From contig NZ_JAIUKZ010000008.1 of the NCBI RefSeq assembly GCF_020165985.1, forward strand, positions 124,001 to 188,000: a DNA stretch of 64,000 nt. The letters are read 5' to 3'. Made by a program: the position numbers and the translations under genes. Under the pieces are notes generated by a model, which saw only the letters and a list, made by a program, of their open reading frames with translations, searched no databases and was not told the origin of the DNA. Of the stretch, positions 17,496 through 26,509 are shown piece after piece. The stretch is from Bacillus sp. RAR_GA_16. GTDB taxonomy: Bacteria; Bacillota; Bacilli; Bacillales; Guptibacillaceae. The stretch's first letter is position 1; each line of letters begins with the position of its first letter.

Positions 17496-17812
17496 TCGTA
17501 CAACTTACTTCCAAACACGTGTTTTTCTAGATTAGATAATCGCTTTAAAATGTCGTAGTTCGTATTGCCTGGTTGCGTTTGTGAACGTGTCTGCTGTCTT
17601 TTTTGTTGTTCAGACATCCGATCCATTTCTCTTCTTAACCGTGTATTTTCTTGACGTAGCTGCTCAATATCATTCTCAAAACGCTCATAATCTTTAATCA
17701 CAACATCTAAAAACTTATCAACATCATCCTGATCATATCCGCGAAACCCGCTTTTAAAATCTTTTTCAAGAATATCTTTAGCTGTTAATTGAGTCGGTTG
17801 TTGCTCGGCCAT
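17492..17812 (-). CDS. gpsB: Cell division regulator GpsB
   Basis: A 106-residue cytosolic coiled-coil protein that links cell division to peptidoglycan synthases by binding PBP cytoplasmic tails. The DivIVA-like N-terminal domain is clear: [20 protein letters not shown], then [21 protein letters not shown] heptad region and a Q/R-rich linker follow, and the C-terminal trimerising segment ends [20 protein letters not shown] 17812 follows AGAGGTGATAAA; a longer frame has no site. It stands between ypsA and rnpB, as in B. subtilis. Confidence 0.95.
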   Translation of the reverse strand: MAEQQPTQLTAKDILEKDFKSGFRGYDQDDVDKFLDVVIKDYERFENDIEQLRQENTRLRREMDRMSEQQKRQQTRSQTQPGNTNYDILKRLSNLEKHVFGSKLYE

Positions 17813-17902
17813 TTTATCACCTCTGTATGTATGCAATTATTGTCTTTATTTTATTCTTCCAAAAGAGCTCCCTCTTGTCAATCGGAATCTCTTTAAAGCG
17901 CC

Positions 17903-18478
17903 TTATTGCTTGTAGAAATCAGGATTACTTTCACGTATATCCTGTTCCAATAAATCGAGATCAATTGGCGTGATGGTAAAAATTTCGTATGCAGCATCCG
18001 TTCTTTGTCTGTTGTTTGCCTCTTTTAAGTAATAATCTGGAGAACCTGGCGTTTCTTCGTCATATAAAACGAGCATAGCGTGGCTCTTGCGGACTAAAAA
18101 TTCATTCTTTGCTTTCAACTGTCCTGGATTTTCATAAGGACGGTTCGTAATCGACTCAACAAAATCAGCCTCAGCCAATATCATGTTATAAAAGTCTTGA
18201 GTCGGTTCTTTCCACTTGCTCTCCTGGTCCAGGAAAGGCGTCAATACAGCAAGCTTAAGATCAGGATAAAGATCTCTTAAATCAAGAGCAACTTCTCCAG
18301 CCCACAGTTCTACCCCTGTCTGTCCACTAATTAAAATCCATTCCACCTCTTTTTCTTCAATTAACTGTACCATTCTTCCTTGCAGAGCTGCTTTAATAAT
18401 AGGTAAACCGGGGTGATCATCATTAAAGATTCCAAGCTCGTGTGCTTTATAACCTGTAACAAGCAAAACGTTTGCCAC
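17903..18478 (-). CDS. ypsA: SLOG-superfamily protein YpsA
   Basis: A 191-residue Rossmann-like protein of the SLOG (SMF/DprA-LOG) superfamily, associated with division and oxidative-stress phenotypes in Firmicutes and conserved beside gpsB. Key segments are VTGYKAHELGIF at the N-terminus and WILISGQTGVELWAGEVAL, the SLOG nucleotide-binding loop with G-Q-T-G-V-E-x-W. The start is GTG 18478 after AGGAGGTGCTGAA; the longer frame would read through the preceding terminator. About 90 bp separate it from gpsB. Confidence 0.92.
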   Translation of the reverse strand: MANVLLVTGYKAHELGIFNDDHPGLPIIKAALQGRMVQLIEEKEVEWILISGQTGVELWAGEVALDLRDLYPDLKLAVLTPFLDQESKWKEPTQDFYNMILAEADFVESITNRPYENPGQLKAKNEFLVRKSHAMLVLYDEETPGSPDYYLKEANNRQRTDAAYEIFTITPIDLDLLEQDIRESNPDFYKQ

Positions 18479-18495
18479 TTCAGCACCTCCTATGT

Positions 18496-18523
18496 AAAAA
18501 CGAACTGGAAGCCCAGTTCGTTT
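18496..18523. terminator. Terminator after the cotD-like gene
   Basis: AAACGAACTGG (18498-18508) pairs with CCAGTTCGTTT (18513-18523), followed by TTTTTAC on the minus strand. It separates the coat gene from ypsA. Confidence 0.85.
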
Positions 18524-18533
18524 CAATCATTCA

Positions 18534-19058
18534 TTATTTTCTTCTCTTTTGAGCTGGACTTACTTGACCATTCATACCATTTGGCCCTTGCATAGCTCCT
18601 GCTACTTGCGATGGACTTGTCGGTGCGTACCCAGCAGGCATAGCACCAGTTGGACGCGGTGGTGGATAGTTATTCACATGTGATGCTAACACTTCGTCTG
18701 ATTCAGTTAAAGGATAGCTATGATTATGCTCATACATATGATGATGAACATTTTTTATATGCGTAGGATGAATATGATCCACATTGTGCTTATAGTAATG
18801 ATTCTTCACACAACATTTTGTCGGATATACAACAGGACTAGTTGGACATGGACCTCCTGGGCCTTGCATCGCCGGACTCACTTGGCCAGGCATACCGCCT
18901 TTCATAGCTGGGCTCACTTGATTTGGCATATTTGCATTAGGACCCTGCATAGCTGGACTCACTTGATTCATCATATTCGCATTCGGTCCCTGCATGGCTG
19001 GACTCACCTGATTTGGCATATTTCCATTTGGTCCCATTCGATGATGTCTTTGAAACAT
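18534..19058 (-). CDS. cotD: CotD-family inner spore coat protein with N-terminal repeats
   Basis: A 174-residue protein. The middle (residues 69-126) is CotD-like: CPTSPVVYPTKCCVKNHYYK, HIHPTHIKNVHHHMYEHNHS and ESDEVLASHVNNYPPP. This His/Tyr/Cys-rich module is known from B. subtilis CotD, a 75-residue protein of the inner coat. Here it is flanked by low-complexity N-terminal repeats built on QVSPAMQGPN, echoed at the C-terminus (GAMQGPNGMNGQVSPAQ). A SigK-type promoter lies upstream at 19098-19125, which fits late mother-cell expression. GGGGGAACC precedes ATG 19058. Confidence 0.85.
   Translation of the reverse strand: MFQRHHRMGPNGNMPNQVSPAMQGPNANMMNQVSPAMQGPNANMPNQVSPAMKGGMPGQVSPAMQGPGGPCPTSPVVYPTKCCVKNHYYKHNVDHIHPTHIKNVHHHMYEHNHSYPLTESDEVLASHVNNYPPPRPTGAMPAGYAPTSPSQVAGAMQGPNGMNGQVSPAQKRRK
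18861..19022 (-). repeat. Tandem QVSPAMQGPN repeats in the cotD-like gene
   Basis: Four consecutive units cover residues 13-66: two of 15 residues (NMPNQVSPAMQGPNA and NMMNQVSPAMQGPNA) and two shorter ones of 12 residues. At DNA level the period is 45 bp. A fifth partial unit is at the C-terminus. They look like recent in-frame duplications. Confidence 0.9.
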
Positions 19059-19097
19059 AGTGTAGGTTCCCCCTTCATAGTTTGGTGATTTCCCTAC

Positions 19098-19125
19098 TAG
19101 CCTATGTTCGCACCGATGTACATGT
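19098..19125 (-). promoter_or_regulatory. SigK-type promoter of the cotD-like gene
   Basis: On the minus strand CATAGGCTA (19098-19106) matches the SigK -10 CATAnnnTA, and AC at 19124-19125 lies 17 bp upstream as the -35 element. Confidence 0.6.
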
Positions 19126-19172
19126 ACTGTGTATTTGTCCTTATTTCCCTAATCCTCACCTTATTTTCAAGC

Positions 19173-19307
19173 CTATTTTTTAACAATGACCTCATTGTCA
19201 CTATAGATTTGAGCTGAATCACTGATTTGACTCATTACTACAACTGTTAACGCAATTACCATAAAAAATAAGACCATAATGACCTGCTTCAATTTCCATC
19301 TCTCCAT
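19173..19307 (-). CDS. Small single-pass membrane protein, putative
   Basis: A 44-codon frame starts at ATG 19307 (ATG 19316 also possible). It encodes MERWKLKQ, a hydrophobic stretch VIMVLFFMVIALTVVVM, then SQISDSAQIYSDNEVIVKK. The positive-inside pattern predicts a cytoplasmic N-terminus and a short outside tail. No strong ribosome binding site is visible, which lowers confidence. It lies alone between the cotD-like gene and the exonuclease gene. I do not recognise a family. Confidence 0.4.
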   Translation of the reverse strand: MERWKLKQVIMVLFFMVIALTVVVMSQISDSAQIYSDNEVIVKK

Positions 19308-19476
19308 TACATTCATTCTGAAATATTTCTAAAAAAACTCAGAAACTTCAATATACTACTCAAAGTTACAACAAGAGACGACAATTGTAAACGGTGATTT
19401 GACAAGTTTTCTAAAAGAAAGCGTCGAAAAAATGCACTTTGTGCGCTTACCCGGGGAATAATCTAAAGAAATAAAG

Positions 19477-20199
19477 CTATTTCCTACCAAATACGAGATT
19501 ATCCCTTGCGATTCGCTGTCTTATTTCCTCATCATGTCCATGATTCATGTCCAATTTGTGAAACATTTTTAAAAGCAGCTCAGCGGTCATTTTGGCATCG
19601 TTCAATGCATGATGACGTTCATGGCGTTCAATATTGAATTTCCTTATTAACGAGTCAAGCTGCGGGTTGCTTCGTGGAAATAACTCCTTTGCAAGTGCTT
19701 CAGAATCTAAGTAAGGAGGCAAATAGTCGGGTAATCCCCATCTTTGAATTAAATTTTGTAGAAAATACACATCAAATTTAACAGGATGAGCCACAAGCGT
19801 TGTCCCTTTACTAAAAGTTAGAAATTCTTCAAATGCCTCGATAAACGTCCAACCCGCTCGAATCTCATCAATAGACAAACCAGTTAGTTGTCGAACAAAT
19901 CTTGGCACTTTTTGAACAGGACGGACAATACGATAAAATGACTCATCAAGAATACGCCCTTCAATTAGATCAACTTTGACTGCTCCAATTGAGATCACTT
20001 CATCACCAATCGCAGGATAAAAGCCTGTTGTTTCAAGATCAAAAACAGTAAAAAAGCGACTACTTGATTCCTGGTATAATAATAAAGAATCATGCAAACG
20101 TTCATATACTGGTAATGTTTTATCTGTTTTTATTTTTTTTTGCCACTTTAAGCGGTCATAAAGATAGTAACGCAATAATTTAAACCCTATGGACGACAT
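19477..20199 (-). CDS. DnaQ-type 3'-5' exonuclease
   Basis: A 240-residue DEDDh exonuclease like the PolIII epsilon subunit. ExoI is VFDLETTGFYPAIGDEVISIG (Asp and Glu at about 53-55), ExoII is in TTLVAHPVKFDVYFL (with HP instead of the usual HN), and ExoIII is HHALNDAKMTAELL. An N-terminal basic extension of about 45 residues precedes the catalytic domain. Only two bases separate it from the upstream cNMP/CBS/DUF294 gene, so the two proteins are surely co-expressed. This pairing recurs in other bacteria, but its role is not established. Single-stranded DNA or RNA could be the substrate. Confidence 0.88.
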   Translation of the reverse strand: MSSIGFKLLRYYLYDRLKWQKKIKTDKTLPVYERLHDSLLLYQESSSRFFTVFDLETTGFYPAIGDEVISIGAVKVDLIEGRILDESFYRIVRPVQKVPRFVRQLTGLSIDEIRAGWTFIEAFEEFLTFSKGTTLVAHPVKFDVYFLQNLIQRWGLPDYLPPYLDSEALAKELFPRSNPQLDSLIRKFNIERHERHHALNDAKMTAELLLKMFHKLDMNHGHDEEIRQRIARDNLVFGRK

Positions 20200-20201
20200 T
20201 T

Positions 20202-22106
20202 TTAAATACTCCGATTCCTACGGAAGCTTAATTCACTTACTTGTTGCATTCTCTTTGCAACAAGTAACGCTTCCCTCATTTTCCTTCTTTCTTCTTTCTC
20301 CCATTCAATCGGTCTAACTAAATTGGAAATCTCCGTTCCTTGATTTAATTGATATAGGTTCTGCCTTACTCGAAAGGTATACAAATAATGAAGTGAAGTT
20401 TCAATATTAATAACGTCACGATGATGGAACACTTCTTTTTTCTTTAATTCGTGTAAACGTTTGATCGTGTTCACTTCTTCTACGCCGTACTTCATTGCAA
20501 AAATCCGTATCCCGTTAACAATCTGCATGATCGCAGCCTTTTTTAGATCAAGTGTTTTCTCTTTCCCTCGAAGCTGCAATTTCCCTAGGGGATTAAGCGG
20601 AACCCGAAATCTAATGGTATCTTTCATTAACAGCATTTGTAAGGTATGAGCTTTTCGAATTCGTTCTGTTATGCGACTTCTGAGCACTCTTGCCAAATCA
20701 AAATCGCCATAAACCGGGCGAAAGTCCATAAAGATCGTAAAGTTACGAATTTCTTCAGCGTCCGTTTCTGTAATCCATCGATTCACTTCTGTTTGCCAAT
20801 TTGAAAGAGATCGCCTCCATTTCTCATTCTTGGCCATAATTCCTCCATCACATTCTGGCAAACCGCACGCTGTTAGCATTGTATTGATTTTTTCTGCAAA
20901 CACCTTAAAAAACGTTTCAATTTCCGCTTTGTGGTCAAGATGCTCAAAGTCATCTATGATTAAACCGTTATCCTGATCCGTACTAAAAGCCTGTTCTTTT
21001 CTTCCTTCACTCCCCATTACAATAAAACAATAGTTCACTGGGGCTCTTCCATATCCCTCTCTTATCATTTCTTTTTCTGCAAGTAAGATGATGCGGCGGT
21101 GCATTTCATCGTTATAATTGGACATCATTTCACATATTTCATATCCCAATGTATTGGCATCAAGTAATTCTTGAATAAAAGAACGAAACTCTTCATGAAT
21201 AGGAGGAGAAAGGTTCATAATTTCATTTAGCTCTTTTGCTCTTGAGAGACGATAAGATAAATCAAGATAAGCTGACTCTTGAATACCGAGGAAAGATTTC
21301 GCTGACACCATCCCTACGATTCGATCTCGCTTCACTACCGGTAATAGTGATACCTTATGAAATTTCAAATAAGCAAGGGCTTCATAACTAAAGGCATCTT
21401 CTTCAACAAGATTTGGTTTTTGATACATCCATTTATGAATAGGATCTTGAAATTGTCCCATCGTCAGCGCATTGATAATTTCAAGAGGAGTAACCGTTCC
21501 TAATACACTTTCTCGATCTTCACTTACAATGACACCATCATAATTCTTCGTTCGAAAAAGATCGGCTGTTTCCAGTACTGTATAAGTTGGAGGAATCGTT
21601 ACTTTGGAATCCATAATGGAACTAACTCTTGTTCGATAAAGTGCGATATTTTCTCCATCCGATTCACGATCACGTTCCTGCTTGATTTCGTCATAAAGAC
21701 TGCGCATCCGTTCCCCAATGGTATCAAGAACATTGTGCGAAAAAGCAGGATTTTCCGTCATGATCTTTAACATGACTTCTTTTTTAATTTGAATAACTTG
21801 ACAGTCTTCATTCGCCTGAACTGAAAAAGTCATCGATTCATCTGTGAGCATAATCATTAACCCTACCAGGTCACCAGGGTAATAAAATCGCATTGTAGCC
21901 TGCTGACCGTTGGCTTTATGAACGATGTTTTTTGCAATACCAGATACGAGGAGGTAAAGGGTATTGGCATCTTCATCTTCATGATATAAGAATTCACCTT
22001 TTTGATAAGTAGAAAATTTGGCAGATGCCATTAAATTCTCAATCTCCTCATCGCTCAGTGAATGGAATGGTTCTTTTTTCTTAAGTACATCATAGAAATC
22101 CTGCAT
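20202..22106 (-). CDS. cNMP-binding, CBS and DUF294 nucleotidyltransferase-like protein
   Basis: A 634-residue multidomain signalling protein. Residues 1-125 are a cNMP-binding fold (FLYHEDEDANTLYLLVSGIAK; FYYPGDLVGLM). Residues about 155-275 carry two CBS repeats. DUF294 follows from about 310, with the nucleotidyltransferase motif MGSEGRKEQAFSTDQDNGL, as in GlnD/PII uridylyltransferase, and a DUF294_C helical domain to the end. ATG 22106 follows GGAGGTTGTG. It is directly upstream of the exonuclease gene and downstream of mrfAB. A ligand-controlled nucleotidyltransferase is likely; its target is unknown. Confidence 0.87.
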   Translation of the reverse strand: MQDFYDVLKKKEPFHSLSDEEIENLMASAKFSTYQKGEFLYHEDEDANTLYLLVSGIAKNIVHKANGQQATMRFYYPGDLVGLMIMLTDESMTFSVQANEDCQVIQIKKEVMLKIMTENPAFSHNVLDTIGERMRSLYDEIKQERDRESDGENIALYRTRVSSIMDSKVTIPPTYTVLETADLFRTKNYDGVIVSEDRESVLGTVTPLEIINALTMGQFQDPIHKWMYQKPNLVEEDAFSYEALAYLKFHKVSLLPVVKRDRIVGMVSAKSFLGIQESAYLDLSYRLSRAKELNEIMNLSPPIHEEFRSFIQELLDANTLGYEICEMMSNYNDEMHRRIILLAEKEMIREGYGRAPVNYCFIVMGSEGRKEQAFSTDQDNGLIIDDFEHLDHKAEIETFFKVFAEKINTMLTACGLPECDGGIMAKNEKWRRSLSNWQTEVNRWITETDAEEIRNFTIFMDFRPVYGDFDLARVLRSRITERIRKAHTLQMLLMKDTIRFRVPLNPLGKLQLRGKEKTLDLKKAAIMQIVNGIRIFAMKYGVEEVNTIKRLHELKKKEVFHHRDVINIETSLHYLYTFRVRQNLYQLNQGTEISNLVRPIEWEKEERRKMREALLVAKRMQQVSELSFRRNRSI

Positions 22107-22121
22107 CACAACCTCCAATCA

Positions 22122-23363
22122 TTAACGCGCCTCTTTTTGTTCAAGTCGTTCAATTCTTTTCATATACAACAATCGCTCATTCTCTTCCTTGTCTTTTAAT
22201 ATCCTCTTCTTTTCTTTCCATTTTTGATAGCCGGATAAAGCATAATGTAGTGCTTTTTCATAGTCTTTCACTTTATGCTCGTAATATTTCGCAAGTTCAA
22301 TATCACATTCTTCATCATTTGTTTCCTGTGATAATGAAAGCCAGATTTCAATTGATTTATGAATCTGACCTTGCTTTTTATAGATTCGTGCAAGGGCTTT
22401 TTGCGCTTCTTTCTCATGCCGCCCAGTTGTTTTTTCATAAAGTATCGCTGCGTGATCTTCTTCGCCTACCGCTTCCCACCAACGAGCAGATTGATACTGC
22501 TCGCCCTCGGTTAACGCCTTCCCGTCCATGTCCAGCAGAAGATGTGACATTCGAATATAAAGCGTAATCAACGACAAAATATCTTCCTCGTTGTGCTTCA
22601 ACACACCTTCAATAAGCTCTGGATCAGGATCTTTCACGAATTCGAAATAGAGCATTGGAGCTAAATAGCCTGGAATGTCTTCTTTACGCTCAAAACCTAA
22701 CTGCTGTTCCTCTACATTCGCGAGTCTAACAGACTCCATTTCATTTTTCCAAAAACGTCTAGCTCCATGTAAAAGATCAAAATGGCCAAACTGAGGTAAT
22801 TTCGGTACCTGTTCACGAATTAACGTATGACGCGTTTTTACCTGGGGCCAATCAAAGGCTTTTCCATTGTACGTTACAAGATTTTTCAATTCCTCAACAT
22901 CTTCAAGAAATGCTTTGTACATGGGTACTTCCGCACCTGGGCCAGGTAAAAAATATTGATTAACCGATATTCCATTTTCTGTATACTGACTGTAACCGAG
23001 TAAAAAGATGGTATTTCCAACTCCTCCACCAAGCCCGGTTGTTTCTGTATCAAAAAACAGCAAGTCCGCTGGCGTCAGATGCTTTGATGAAAGAGGATGA
23101 GCTCGATGATGCCGATTCCAGCGTTCCACTACGTTTTCAAGCTCTTGAAACACATAACGACCATGTTGATAGTTAGTGGGATAGTGCTTCTTTCTCACAA
23201 GTGCATAATCTCCGTCTAGAAAATAAGGACTTGCATGGAGCTCTTTCCATTTTTGAAGGTGAGGAACGTCAGCAGCTGGCTGCTCCATTTTCGCTTCAAC
23301 GTCCTCCGCTTCCCTTAGGTTCATATGCTTTTTCATGCGATTTAATTTAGCTTTCATCGACAT
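22122..23363 (-). CDS. mrfB: Exonuclease MrfB (YprB)
   Basis: An RNase H-like DEDD exonuclease of about 413 residues with C-terminal TPR-like helices. LLFFDTETTGLGGGVGNTIF is ExoI, LVTYNGKAFDWPQVKTRHTL ExoII, and HNEEDILSLITLYIRM the third motif. In B. subtilis MrfA and MrfB form a UvrABC-independent pathway that repairs mitomycin C adducts. ATG 23363 lies 11 bases after AGAGG, and the gene overlaps the end of mrfA by 17 bp, which indicates coupled translation. Confidence 0.92.
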   Translation of the reverse strand: MSMKAKLNRMKKHMNLREAEDVEAKMEQPAADVPHLQKWKELHASPYFLDGDYALVRKKHYPTNYQHGRYVFQELENVVERWNRHHRAHPLSSKHLTPADLLFFDTETTGLGGGVGNTIFLLGYSQYTENGISVNQYFLPGPGAEVPMYKAFLEDVEELKNLVTYNGKAFDWPQVKTRHTLIREQVPKLPQFGHFDLLHGARRFWKNEMESVRLANVEEQQLGFERKEDIPGYLAPMLYFEFVKDPDPELIEGVLKHNEEDILSLITLYIRMSHLLLDMDGKALTEGEQYQSARWWEAVGEEDHAAILYEKTTGRHEKEAQKALARIYKKQGQIHKSIEIWLSLSQETNDEECDIELAKYYEHKVKDYEKALHYALSGYQKWKEKKRILKDKEENERLLYMKRIERLEQKEAR

Positions 23364-25644
23364 GAGAATGTTCACCTCTTAAATATTCAAGTAAATAGAT
23401 CGCAGTTTGCTTACTATTTTCACCCGTTTCTCCTGATACTCCAACACATGATGGGCAGCCGGTCTCACATTCACAATTTACGACAATCGATTCTGCTTCC
23501 TTTAAAATAAAACCGAGTTCTTTGTATACTCTTTCGGATAATCCAATTCCCCCTGGATAACGATCATAGAAAAAGACTGTCGGCTTATTCGAATGCACCG
23601 CTTTGATTTGAGGTGTTACATGAAGATCCGACACATCGCACATGACGAAGAGAGGCGCAACGTTTCGAAGAACATTCCCTAAGCCGAGTAGTCCTTCCTC
23701 CAAACGGTTTTCTCCCATTGTTTGGACAAAACTTTCTGGGAAATCAAACCAGCATGCATTCGTATGAAGCTCTTCTTCTGGAAGATGAATCGGACCAGAT
23801 CCAATATTTTCATGCGTTTCAAATTTAATTTTCTTAAAGATCGTTGCCATTGCGTTGACCATCACTTCACCATAAGTGGCAGTCGTATGCGGTAGCGGCT
23901 CATGCTTGTCCTCCTCTAACACTTTCAGCTGCACAGCAAGATTTGCATCCGTATAGTAATCGACATCCACTTCTCGAACCCACGCTTTTTTTTCATCATA
24001 GTCAAGCAGTTCTACTTGATACTGAACTCCTTGATGAAGATAAATGGCTTCTTCATGAAGCAGTGTCATAGCACTAAATCGGTCCATTTCCCCGATCACT
24101 TTTACATTAGAAGCTGTCGTTTGATCAATAATCACAACGTTCTCCTGTGACGCGGAGCGAAGGCTGACGTTATGAGCTGGAAAAGCATCATTCATCCAGA
24201 ACCAGCGATTAGATCGATGGTGAAGGAGCTGTTCCTCCGTTAAAAACTCTAAGACATCTTCAATGTTTTCTCCACCAAACGTATCTCCTTGCTGGAAAGG
24301 GAGCTCATAGGCGGCACATTTTACATGATCAACGAGAATAATTAAATTGTTCGGGTTTACTCGAGCTTCTTCTGGGTTTCGTTCAAAAAAGTAATCCGGA
24401 TGAGTGATCATATATTGATCAAGCGGACTCGAGCTCGCCACAACAAACACAACGGATTCATCCTGTCGTCGCCCAGCACGACCGGCTTGCTGCCAGGTGC
24501 TTGCAATCGTACCTGGATATCCCGTTAAGACACAGGCCTGAAGTTGGCCAATGTCAACACCGAGCTCGAGCGCATTGGTACTAACAACACCTTTTATATC
24601 TCCATTACGAAGACCTCTTTCAATCTCTCGTCGTTGTTTAGGTAAATAACCTCCACGATACCCCATAATAGAGCGTGGACCTAATTCTCGCTGTTCCAAC
24701 TGTTGCAAGTAGGTGAGAAGGATTTCAACACGAACGCGACTCCGTGCAAACACAATGGTCTGAATATTATTTTTCAAAAGTTCAACAGCTAAATTTCTTG
24801 CTTCAAGCGTTGCGGAACGCCTAATATTTAGCGCCTGATTGACAACGGGCGGGTTATATAGAACAAAATGTTTCCGACCGGTGGGTGCTCCGTTGTTGTT
24901 AATCAACGTAATTTGTTCTCCTGTTAATTCTTCAGCTAGCTCTTTCGGATTCGCAATGGTTGCTGATGTGCAGATAAAAATCGGGTTACTTCCATAAAAC
25001 TGACAAATTCGTTTCAACCGTCGAATCACGTTTGCAACGTGACTTCCAAACACACCGCGATACGTATGAAGCTCATCAATTACAATCACTTTAAGATTTT
25101 CGAATAATGAGACCCACTTTGTATGGTGTGGAAGAATGGCTGAATGGAGCATATCTGGATTAGTCATGACAATATGACCTGCTTTACGGACAATTTGTCT
25201 AATCGTTGGAGACGTATCGCCATCGTACGTGTACCCTTTTAAATCCACTTCCATCTCATCAATTAATTCATTGATCTCACTTTTTTGGTCCTGCGCAAGG
25301 GCTTTTGTTGGGAACAAATAAAGAGCTCGACTTGAAGGATCTTTCAATATCGTATCTAAAACAGGCAAATTATAGCACAAGGTTTTTCCTGAAGCGGTCG
25401 GTGTAACAGCTACGAAGCTGTTTCCTTTTGATGCCTCATCATATGCTGTTGCCTGATGGGTGTATAATTGTTCCACGCCTCTTTCTTCAAGAGCTTTCTG
25501 AAGCTCTGGCTGAAGCCCTTGTGGAAAAGGCGCTACTTTCGCTTCTTTCGGTTCAATCGTTTTCCAGGTCACGATATTCGACCGATACTTTTCCTCCTGC
25601 TGAAACATCTCCAGAAGCTCTGGCAGTTTCTTTTTTGTTTCCAT
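23347..25644 (-). CDS. mrfA: DNA helicase MrfA (YprA)
   Basis: A 765-residue superfamily 2 helicase. Motif I is TPTASGKTLCYNLP, motif II is VIDELHTY (DELH), III is CTSATIANP, and VI is QQAGRAGRRQDES. The C-terminal DUF1998/MZB zinc domain has four cysteines in NCECETGCPSC. MrfA is a 3'-5' helicase that works with the exonuclease MrfB on mitomycin-type DNA lesions. GAGGTGATCGG precedes ATG 25644. No LexA box was noticed upstream. Confidence 0.94.
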   Translation of the reverse strand: METKKKLPELLEMFQQEEKYRSNIVTWKTIEPKEAKVAPFPQGLQPELQKALEERGVEQLYTHQATAYDEASKGNSFVAVTPTASGKTLCYNLPVLDTILKDPSSRALYLFPTKALAQDQKSEINELIDEMEVDLKGYTYDGDTSPTIRQIVRKAGHIVMTNPDMLHSAILPHHTKWVSLFENLKVIVIDELHTYRGVFGSHVANVIRRLKRICQFYGSNPIFICTSATIANPKELAEELTGEQITLINNNGAPTGRKHFVLYNPPVVNQALNIRRSATLEARNLAVELLKNNIQTIVFARSRVRVEILLTYLQQLEQRELGPRSIMGYRGGYLPKQRREIERGLRNGDIKGVVSTNALELGVDIGQLQACVLTGYPGTIASTWQQAGRAGRRQDESVVFVVASSSPLDQYMITHPDYFFERNPEEARVNPNNLIILVDHVKCAAYELPFQQGDTFGGENIEDVLEFLTEEQLLHHRSNRWFWMNDAFPAHNVSLRSASQENVVIIDQTTASNVKVIGEMDRFSAMTLLHEEAIYLHQGVQYQVELLDYDEKKAWVREVDVDYYTDANLAVQLKVLEEDKHEPLPHTTATYGEVMVNAMATIFKKIKFETHENIGSGPIHLPEEELHTNACWFDFPESFVQTMGENRLEEGLLGLGNVLRNVAPLFVMCDVSDLHVTPQIKAVHSNKPTVFFYDRYPGGIGLSERVYKELGFILKEAESIVVNCECETGCPSCVGVSGETGENSKQTAIYLLEYLRGEHSHVDES

Positions 25645-25728
25645 CCGATCACCTCAAAAATTATTCTATGTCTATTGTAGCGAATACGCGTTCGAATGGA
25701 TACTGTTTTGATTAAGCGACCATCTCCA

Positions 25729-26454
25729 TTACCTTCTAACGATCAATCGAAATACCTCATCAATTCTAATTCGAACCATCACACGTCTTTCTTCTAAGAG
25801 CTGCGCTTTCTTCTCTAAACGAGTTAACTCTTTTTTTAGGTGGCGTATAAAGTGCTCTGGCTCACGAAGCGCTTCTCTTTTAAATAACAATTTCCCCTCC
25901 ATTCTTATAAATTCATGAAGCGATGAATCTTGAAGAAGTTGAGGAAGCGTCAACCGAGGAAGGCTTTCATTTTCCAAAAGTTCCCTTCCGAAAAGAATCG
26001 ATTTCAAAGCATATACCACTCTTTTTTGATCAGATCGATCTTTCTGTGCTTTTAAATTTGATTTTCCCATCTTAATATAATGAAACAATAATGGTTTTAC
26101 TGAAGTACAATCCGCACTTAATTCCCTAAGCATTTTCACTTCTTCTGTTTCCTTATAAATAGTCGGTGAAATAAACCACTCCAAAACGGAAGGATTCGAT
26201 TTACCTATTAAATAAAGTGCCTTTTTTATATCCCATCCATGGAACTCAAATTTTCCACTGGTCATTTCCAAAACATCATTTTGTGGAAATACCGTTAAAT
26301 ACCAGGCCAGGTCATGCTTGTAAATAAAACGTATATCACGATCACTGGCCTCACTCTCATAACCGAAAGCGCGACTCCCTGCTTCACATGCAAATAAAAT
26401 TGTAATGTTATTCTTTTCTTCTATCTCCTTAAGCTTTGCCCGGATCGCGTGCAT
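25729..26454 (-). CDS. Predicted nucleotidyltransferase (YcgL-like)
   Basis: A 241-residue protein of the DNA polymerase beta-like nucleotidyltransferase superfamily (COG3541, B. subtilis YcgL type). The active-site motif is ACEAGSRAFGYESEASDRDIRFIY, split here as GSRAFG then SDRDIRF with the metal-binding Asp pair. The rest is helical and basic. GAGGTGAGGTT precedes ATG 26454. It is followed after 84 bp by mrfA, possibly in one unit. The nucleotide and acceptor are unknown; phage-encoded relatives also exist. Confidence 0.82.
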   Translation of the reverse strand: MHAIRAKLKEIEEKNNITILFACEAGSRAFGYESEASDRDIRFIYKHDLAWYLTVFPQNDVLEMTSGKFEFHGWDIKKALYLIGKSNPSVLEWFISPTIYKETEEVKMLRELSADCTSVKPLLFHYIKMGKSNLKAQKDRSDQKRVVYALKSILFGRELLENESLPRLTLPQLLQDSSLHEFIRMEGKLLFKREALREPEHFIRHLKKELTRLEKKAQLLEERRVMVRIRIDEVFRLIVRR

Positions 26455-26474
26455 AACCTCACCTCTTTATCGCC

Positions 26475-26507
26475 AAAAAGCTACCAGGTTCAGCCCGGTA
26501 GCTTTTT
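26475..26507 (-). terminator. yyaL terminator
   Basis: AAAAAGCTACC (26475-26485) pairs with GGTAGCTTTTT (26497-26507), immediately downstream of the yyaL stop on the minus strand. Confidence 0.9.
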
Positions 26508-26509
26508 CG

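Noticed and set aside
18720-19088. 122-codon plus-strand open frame rich in His, Trp and Ile
   Set aside because: It mirrors the repeats of the cotD-like gene on the other strand; it is an artefact of low complexity.
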